A stretch of 8,894 nt of DNA from an uncultured Alphaproteobacteria bacterium (lineage in GTDB: Bacteria > Pseudomonadota > Alphaproteobacteria > RF32 > CAG-239): NCBI GenBank assembly GCA_946618745.1, contig CAMOLN010000023.1:1-8894 (forward strand). The letters are read 5' to 3'. Numbering within the stretch: the first letter of the stretch is position 1; each line of letters opens with the position of its first letter. The notes under the pieces were generated by a model. It did no database searches, was not told where the DNA came from, and saw only the letters and a list, made by a program, of their open reading frames with translations. The translations under genes and the position numbers were made by a program. Positions 6,679 through 8,894 of this stretch are shown one piece after another.

Positions 6679-7227
6679 ATGCTGAAAAAAATAGTTTTTT
6701 TTATATTATTCTTCGGAATGGTGCCTTTATTGGCATCAGCCGAAGAAAGCAATGATGAAACTCTTAATGCTTTTGGATTTCCTGACAAAAGTTTGATTAC
6801 GATAATTGAAAGTAATGAAGCTGTTATTACTGAAGGTGGAACTGAAAATATGCCTGATTGTAATGATGCCGATTTGCTCGCTCAATTAAAAGCGCAGTTA
6901 TTGCCGTATCTTGAAACAGGATGGAGTAATATACGTGAACGCCGCAAAATTGAGTTAACTTTGAAAAATATCAAAAATTTTGAACAATTAAATACAGCGG
7001 AAATTACTCCGGAAAAAGATGTTGTGGCGGCAGATCGGCTTATTGAACTCAAAATAAATCAAAAAAAACGTGCTTCCGATATAAAAATTTGTAAGGTTGA
7101 TAGCAAAATTATCGGGTTGCCTGTATACACATTGATGTATTATGCCGGAAAAGATTTGATTGTGGAAGTATTAAATTTTTCAGCTAAAGAAAATCCTCAA
7201 TTTATATTTATCCCGAAGCACGAATAA
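6679..7227 (+). CDS. Unrecognised secreted (periplasmic) protein
   Basis: I do not recognise a family. The 182-residue product begins with a clear signal peptide (MLKKIVFFILFFGMVPLLASA, cleavage after residue 21), leaving a mature protein of about 161 residues with no further membrane helix. It has two cysteines (C61 in MPDCNDADL and C138 in DIKICKVDS), able to form one disulfide. A helical segment (about 65-100, DLLAQLKAQLLPYLETGWSNIRERRKIEL) precedes an alpha/beta C-terminal part ending in strands (LPVYTLMYYAGKDLIVEVLNF...PQFIFIP). The ATG at 6679 has AAGGTGA just upstream, overlapping the asnS stop codon; a start further upstream would hide the signal peptide inside asnS. The tight spacing implies co-transcription with asnS, but I see no functional reason for the pairing. 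The function is unknown. Confidence 0.75.
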   Translation: MLKKIVFFILFFGMVPLLASAEESNDETLNAFGFPDKSLITIIESNEAVITEGGTENMPDCNDADLLAQLKAQLLPYLETGWSNIRERRKIELTLKNIKNFEQLNTAEITPEKDVVAADRLIELKINQKKRASDIKICKVDSKIIGLPVYTLMYYAGKDLIVEVLNFSAKENPQFIFIPKHE

Positions 7228-7480
7228 TTAGGTTGTGTCAGATTGGGAATGTGTTACGATATGAGCAAACTAACCGGTTTACATAATGGTATAAGAAATA
7301 TATGTTATCCATTGAATTTCAAAACAATTCAGTTAATGAATATAATTTAAGTTCAATATTCGGTGCTGCAGTTGCTTATGATTTTATCAACATAAAAATA
7401 TAAATATTAAGGGTTGCAAAAAATATAAAAATGAGTTAAAATCCTTCTCCAATTAAAAATGTTAGGGGTATTAAATATAA
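7228..7480. other. Intergenic region upstream of rpoH
   Basis: This is the longest gap in the window. I see the rpoH promoter near its right end, but no clear terminator for the upstream gene and no tRNA. Two tiny frames (7249-7350 and 7302-7403, 33 codons each) lack convincing ribosome sites. A 6-bp AT-rich inverted repeat (TGAATT/AATTCA, 7313-7331) has no T tract after it. Confidence 0.5.
7414..7442 (+). promoter_or_regulatory. Promoter of rpoH (housekeeping-sigma type)
   Basis: TTGCAA (7414-7419) and TAAAAT (7437-7442) are separated by exactly 17 nt, with 5 of 6 matches each. The start near 7449 gives a leader of about 32 nt. I see no CTTGAAA / CCCAT-type sigma-32 promoter here, so self-activation is not evident from the sequence. 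Confidence 0.6.
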
Positions 7481-8380
7481 ATGAGCGATAATAAAGGTTT
7501 AGTTGTAAGAAAAACTAATTTACCGGTTGTCATTAATGACAACTCGCTTACGGCTTATCTGGAGAAGATTAAAACTTTTCCGGTGCTCAGCGAGGAAGAA
7601 GAAGCCCGGTTAGTTAATAATTTACAGCAAAACGGTGATATGCATGCTGCACAAACTCTTGTCACATCTCATTTGCGTTTGGCAGCCAAGATTGCCATGA
7701 CTTATCGTCATTATGGTTTGCCGATGGCTGATGTTATCTCCGAGGCCAATATCGGTTTGATGCAGGCAGTTAAAAAATTTGATTTATCCAAAAAAGTTCG
7801 CTTGGCTACTTATGCTATTTGGTGGATCAAAGCTGCCATCAATGACTACATCTTACGTTCTTGGTCATTGGTTAAAATTGGTACCAGTGCTGCCCAGAAA
7901 AAGTTGTTTTATAATCTGAAACGCATTAAAGCTAAATTAGGTATCTATGATAGTAAAGGCTTATCTCCTCAGGAGACCAAACAAATAGCTCAAGAATTAG
8001 TGGTGGACGAACAGGAAGTTAAAGATATGAATGTTCGTTTGGGAGGAGATGCCTCGCTTAATACAGCAATAGCTGATAATGATGATGAGCGCACCGAGCG
8101 AATAGACTTGTTGGTAGATAAAAGTCAAAATGTGGAAGAACAAATTGCTATAGCTCAGGAAGCATCTTATAAAAAGGAAATTATTCGTAAATGTTTGTCT
8201 CAGCTCAGTGAGCGCGAACAATATATTATCAAAAATCGGTTACTGACTTCAAATCCTCAAACCTTGAATGAAGTCGGCGAAAAATTCGGTATAAGTCGCG
8301 AGCGGGTAAGACAAATAGAAGAAACAGCAATGAAAAAACTTAAAGAGTTAGTTTTACTTGCTATTTCGGTAAAAAAGTGA
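7481..8380 (+). CDS. rpoH: RNA polymerase sigma-32 factor (heat-shock sigma factor)
   Basis: A 299-residue sigma-70 family protein that directs RNA polymerase to heat-shock promoters. Region 1.2 is at about 22-50 (LTAYLEKIKTFPVLSEEEE). Region 2 spans about 54-125, with SEANIGLMQAVKKFD and LATYAIWWIKAAINDYILRSWSLVK. The RpoH box QKKLFYNLKR (139-148) identifies sigma-32 rather than RpoD. Region 4 ends in the helix-turn-helix LNEVGEKFGISRERVRQIEE (about 262-281). One departure is SKKVRLATYA where sigma-32 proteins usually carry an aromatic residue in place of V (KGFRLATYA). AGGGG (7464-7468) lies 12 nt before the ATG, which is rather far. The gene has its own promoter and is followed at 18 nt by a possible internal promoter and palindrome. 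The early coding region contains an 18-nt palindrome that could structure the mRNA, as in rpoH genes controlled at translation. Confidence 0.95.
   Translation: MSDNKGLVVRKTNLPVVINDNSLTAYLEKIKTFPVLSEEEEARLVNNLQQNGDMHAAQTLVTSHLRLAAKIAMTYRHYGLPMADVISEANIGLMQAVKKFDLSKKVRLATYAIWWIKAAINDYILRSWSLVKIGTSAAQKKLFYNLKRIKAKLGIYDSKGLSPQETKQIAQELVVDEQEVKDMNVRLGGDASLNTAIADNDDERTERIDLLVDKSQNVEEQIAIAQEASYKKEIIRKCLSQLSEREQYIIKNRLLTSNPQTLNEVGEKFGISRERVRQIEETAMKKLKELVLLAISVKK
7526..7543. repeat. Perfect 18-nt palindrome in early rpoH
   Basis: GTTGTCATT is followed directly by its reverse complement AATGACAAC. As RNA this gives a 7-bp stem with a UUAA loop, or 8 bp with a flanking G-U pair, starting 46 nt into the coding region. 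A second hairpin (TTAGTT 7499-7504 with AACTAA 7513-7518, 8-nt loop) lies just before it. The stems do not pair with the ribosome site. Confidence 0.6.
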
Positions 8381-8386
8381 TATACT
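8358..8386 (+). promoter_or_regulatory. Candidate promoter of the small gene downstream of rpoH
   Basis: TTGCTA (8358-8363, 4 of 6 matches) lies inside the end of rpoH. TATACT (8381-8386, 5 of 6) starts right after the rpoH stop codon, with a 17-nt spacer. RNA would start near 8393, about 18 nt before the ATG of the 59-residue gene. Confidence 0.45.
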
Positions 8387-8398
8387 TAACTTAAGTAT
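8382..8398. promoter_or_regulatory. Operator-like palindrome over the -10 box and start site
   Basis: ATACTTAA and TTAAGTAT are perfect reverse complements flanking a single C. With a 1-nt centre it is better suited to binding a dimeric protein on DNA than to forming an RNA hairpin, and no T tract follows it. It covers most of the candidate -10 box and the predicted start site, the usual place for a repressor operator. The cognate regulator cannot be identified from the sequence. Confidence 0.5.
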
Positions 8399-8410
8399 GT
8401 GGAGGAAATT

Positions 8411-8590
8411 ATGACTGATGCTGTAGAATATGTATTATCTCCGGAAAAGATTAAAGAGCTTCGGGAAGGAATTGAACAAGGATTTAACAAATTATGGGAT
8501 AAAGTTCACCGCTTGTTAGACCCTAATGCCAGAATCAATAAACTTTTTGCTTTGGCTAAAGGTAACAAAGGTAATCAAAAGTTTAATTAG
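8411..8590 (+). CDS. Small unrecognised protein between rpoH and prmC
   Basis: A 59-residue protein of no family I recognise. It is soluble, with no signal peptide or membrane helix. Residues about 10-38 look helical and amphipathic (SPEKIKELREGIEQGFNKLWDKVHRLL), followed by LDPNARINKLFALAKG and a basic tail rich in Lys, Asn and Gly. The ATG at 8411 is preceded by GGAGGAA (8401-8407), an excellent ribosome site. An in-frame GTG at 8399 overlaps that site and is unlikely to be the start. The strong ribosome site, codon use like its neighbours, and a stop codon that overlaps the prmC start by one base argue that it is a real, translated gene coupled to prmC. The candidate promoter and palindrome just upstream suggest regulation separate from rpoH. 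Confidence 0.7.
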   Translation: MTDAVEYVLSPEKIKELREGIEQGFNKLWDKVHRLLDPNARINKLFALAKGNKGNQKFN

Positions 8591-8894
8591 TGTCTGATAC
8601 ATCAATTAATTACATAATTAATCAAAACTTAAATCTGCTTCAAAGTCGTGGCATTGAATCTTCGCGCTTTGAGATGAAGGTGCTTATTGCCCATATTTTA
8701 GGAATTGAACCTAAATATTTATCAGGAACACGGCAACTTGATGACCAACAAATCACCCAATTAGATAAAATGATTGCGAAAAGATTAACTCATTGTCCGG
8801 TAGATAAAATTATCGGACATAAAGGCTTTTATAAATATGATTTCGTTGTTAATCGAGATGTATTATCGCCTCGTGCTGATACTGAAATTATGGT
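8590..8894 (+). CDS. prmC: Peptide chain release factor N5-glutamine methyltransferase, N-terminal part (cut by window edge)
   Basis: The first 101 residues of PrmC (HemK), the SAM-dependent enzyme that methylates the glutamine of the GGQ motif in release factors 1 and 2. Seen here are the N-terminal helical domain (SINYIINQNLNLLQSRGIESSRFEMKVLIAHILGIE) and the diagnostic linker CPVDKIIGHKGFYKYDFVVNRDVLSPRADTEIMV, matching the family pattern PVxYIxGxxxFYxxxFxVxxxVLxPRxETExLV. The SAM-binding and NPPY motifs would lie beyond the right edge. The start is GTG, whose G is the last base of the preceding TAG (TAGTG). An in-frame stop at 8584-8586 rules out an earlier start. There is no strong ribosome site, so translation is probably coupled to the small upstream gene. 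In many Alphaproteobacteria prmC follows prfA; here it follows rpoH and a small unknown gene. Confidence 0.9.
   Translation, partial: MSDTSINYIINQNLNLLQSRGIESSRFEMKVLIAHILGIEPKYLSGTRQLDDQQITQLDKMIAKRLTHCPVDKIIGHKGFYKYDFVVNRDVLSPRADTEIM

Noticed and set aside
7249..7350. A second 33-codon frame (MCYDMSKL...) in the same gap
   Set aside because: Its only G-rich upstream sequence is too close to the ATG, and it overlaps the other tiny frame; no support for translation.
7302..7403. A 33-codon frame upstream of rpoH starting ATG TTA TCC
   Set aside because: No convincing ribosome site, very AT-rich, and an equally long competing frame overlaps it; not distinguishable from chance.
7228..7480. Possible tRNA, small RNA or mobile-element remnant in the longest gap
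   Set aside because: I found no T-loop-like motif, cloverleaf, terminator or terminal repeats; only a weak 6-bp AT inverted repeat.
1..8894. Defence, phage, CRISPR or other accessory system
   Set aside because: Every substantial gene is housekeeping, envelope or unknown, with uniform base composition. There are no repeat arrays, integrase, transposase, toxin-antitoxin pair or nuclease motifs.

Overview
The window looks like an ordinary chromosomal segment of an AT-rich, gut- or host-associated-type Alphaproteobacterium. The lineage call is an inference. It rests on the sigma-32 (RpoH) protein with its RpoH box, on a short CspA variant whose C-terminal half follows the alphaproteobacterial pattern (HIxxxExxGLxxLxxGQxVxYEL...AGN), and on a PepF of the alphaproteobacterial type. 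The uncultured low-GC gut Alphaproteobacteria (the 'Azospirillum sp. CAG' / RF32-like group) are a reasonable guess, but the window cannot prove it.

Layout, left to right. (1) Positions 1-1232, minus strand: the N-terminal 410 residues of an exported, membrane-anchored DUF2207 protein that runs off the left edge. (2) Positions 1314-4297, plus strand: a tightly packed three-gene cluster. It holds a GlmU-type uridylyltransferase lacking the acetyltransferase half, an unrecognised single-pass membrane protein with four evenly spaced cysteines, and the M3 zinc oligoendopeptidase PepF. (3) Positions 4298-4676: a cold-shock protein gene whose leader can fold into a long hairpin that buries the ribosome binding site, followed by a bidirectional terminator. 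(4) Positions 4690-5142, minus strand: a SlyB-like glycine-zipper lipoprotein, converging on the csp gene. (5) Positions 5206-5243: a compact divergent promoter pair feeding the lipoprotein leftward and asnS rightward. (6) Positions 5283-7227: asparaginyl-tRNA synthetase followed by an unrecognised secreted protein. (7) Positions 7414-8894: rpoH from its own promoter, then a 59-residue unknown protein with a palindrome over its putative promoter, then the start of prmC (release-factor glutamine methyltransferase), cut by the right edge.

Functionally the set is mostly housekeeping: cell-wall sugar nucleotides (GlmU domain), protein turnover (PepF), translation (AsnRS, PrmC), stress response (RpoH, Csp) and envelope (SlyB-like lipoprotein, DUF2207 protein, two unknown envelope proteins). 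I see no mobile element, phage, defence system, CRISPR array, tRNA or rRNA. The most interesting items are regulatory (the csp leader hairpin, the palindrome over the promoter behind rpoH, an 18-nt palindrome early in rpoH) and the lone uridylyltransferase half of GlmU. No stretch of more than about 300 bases lacks a gene; the longest gap is 7228-7480.
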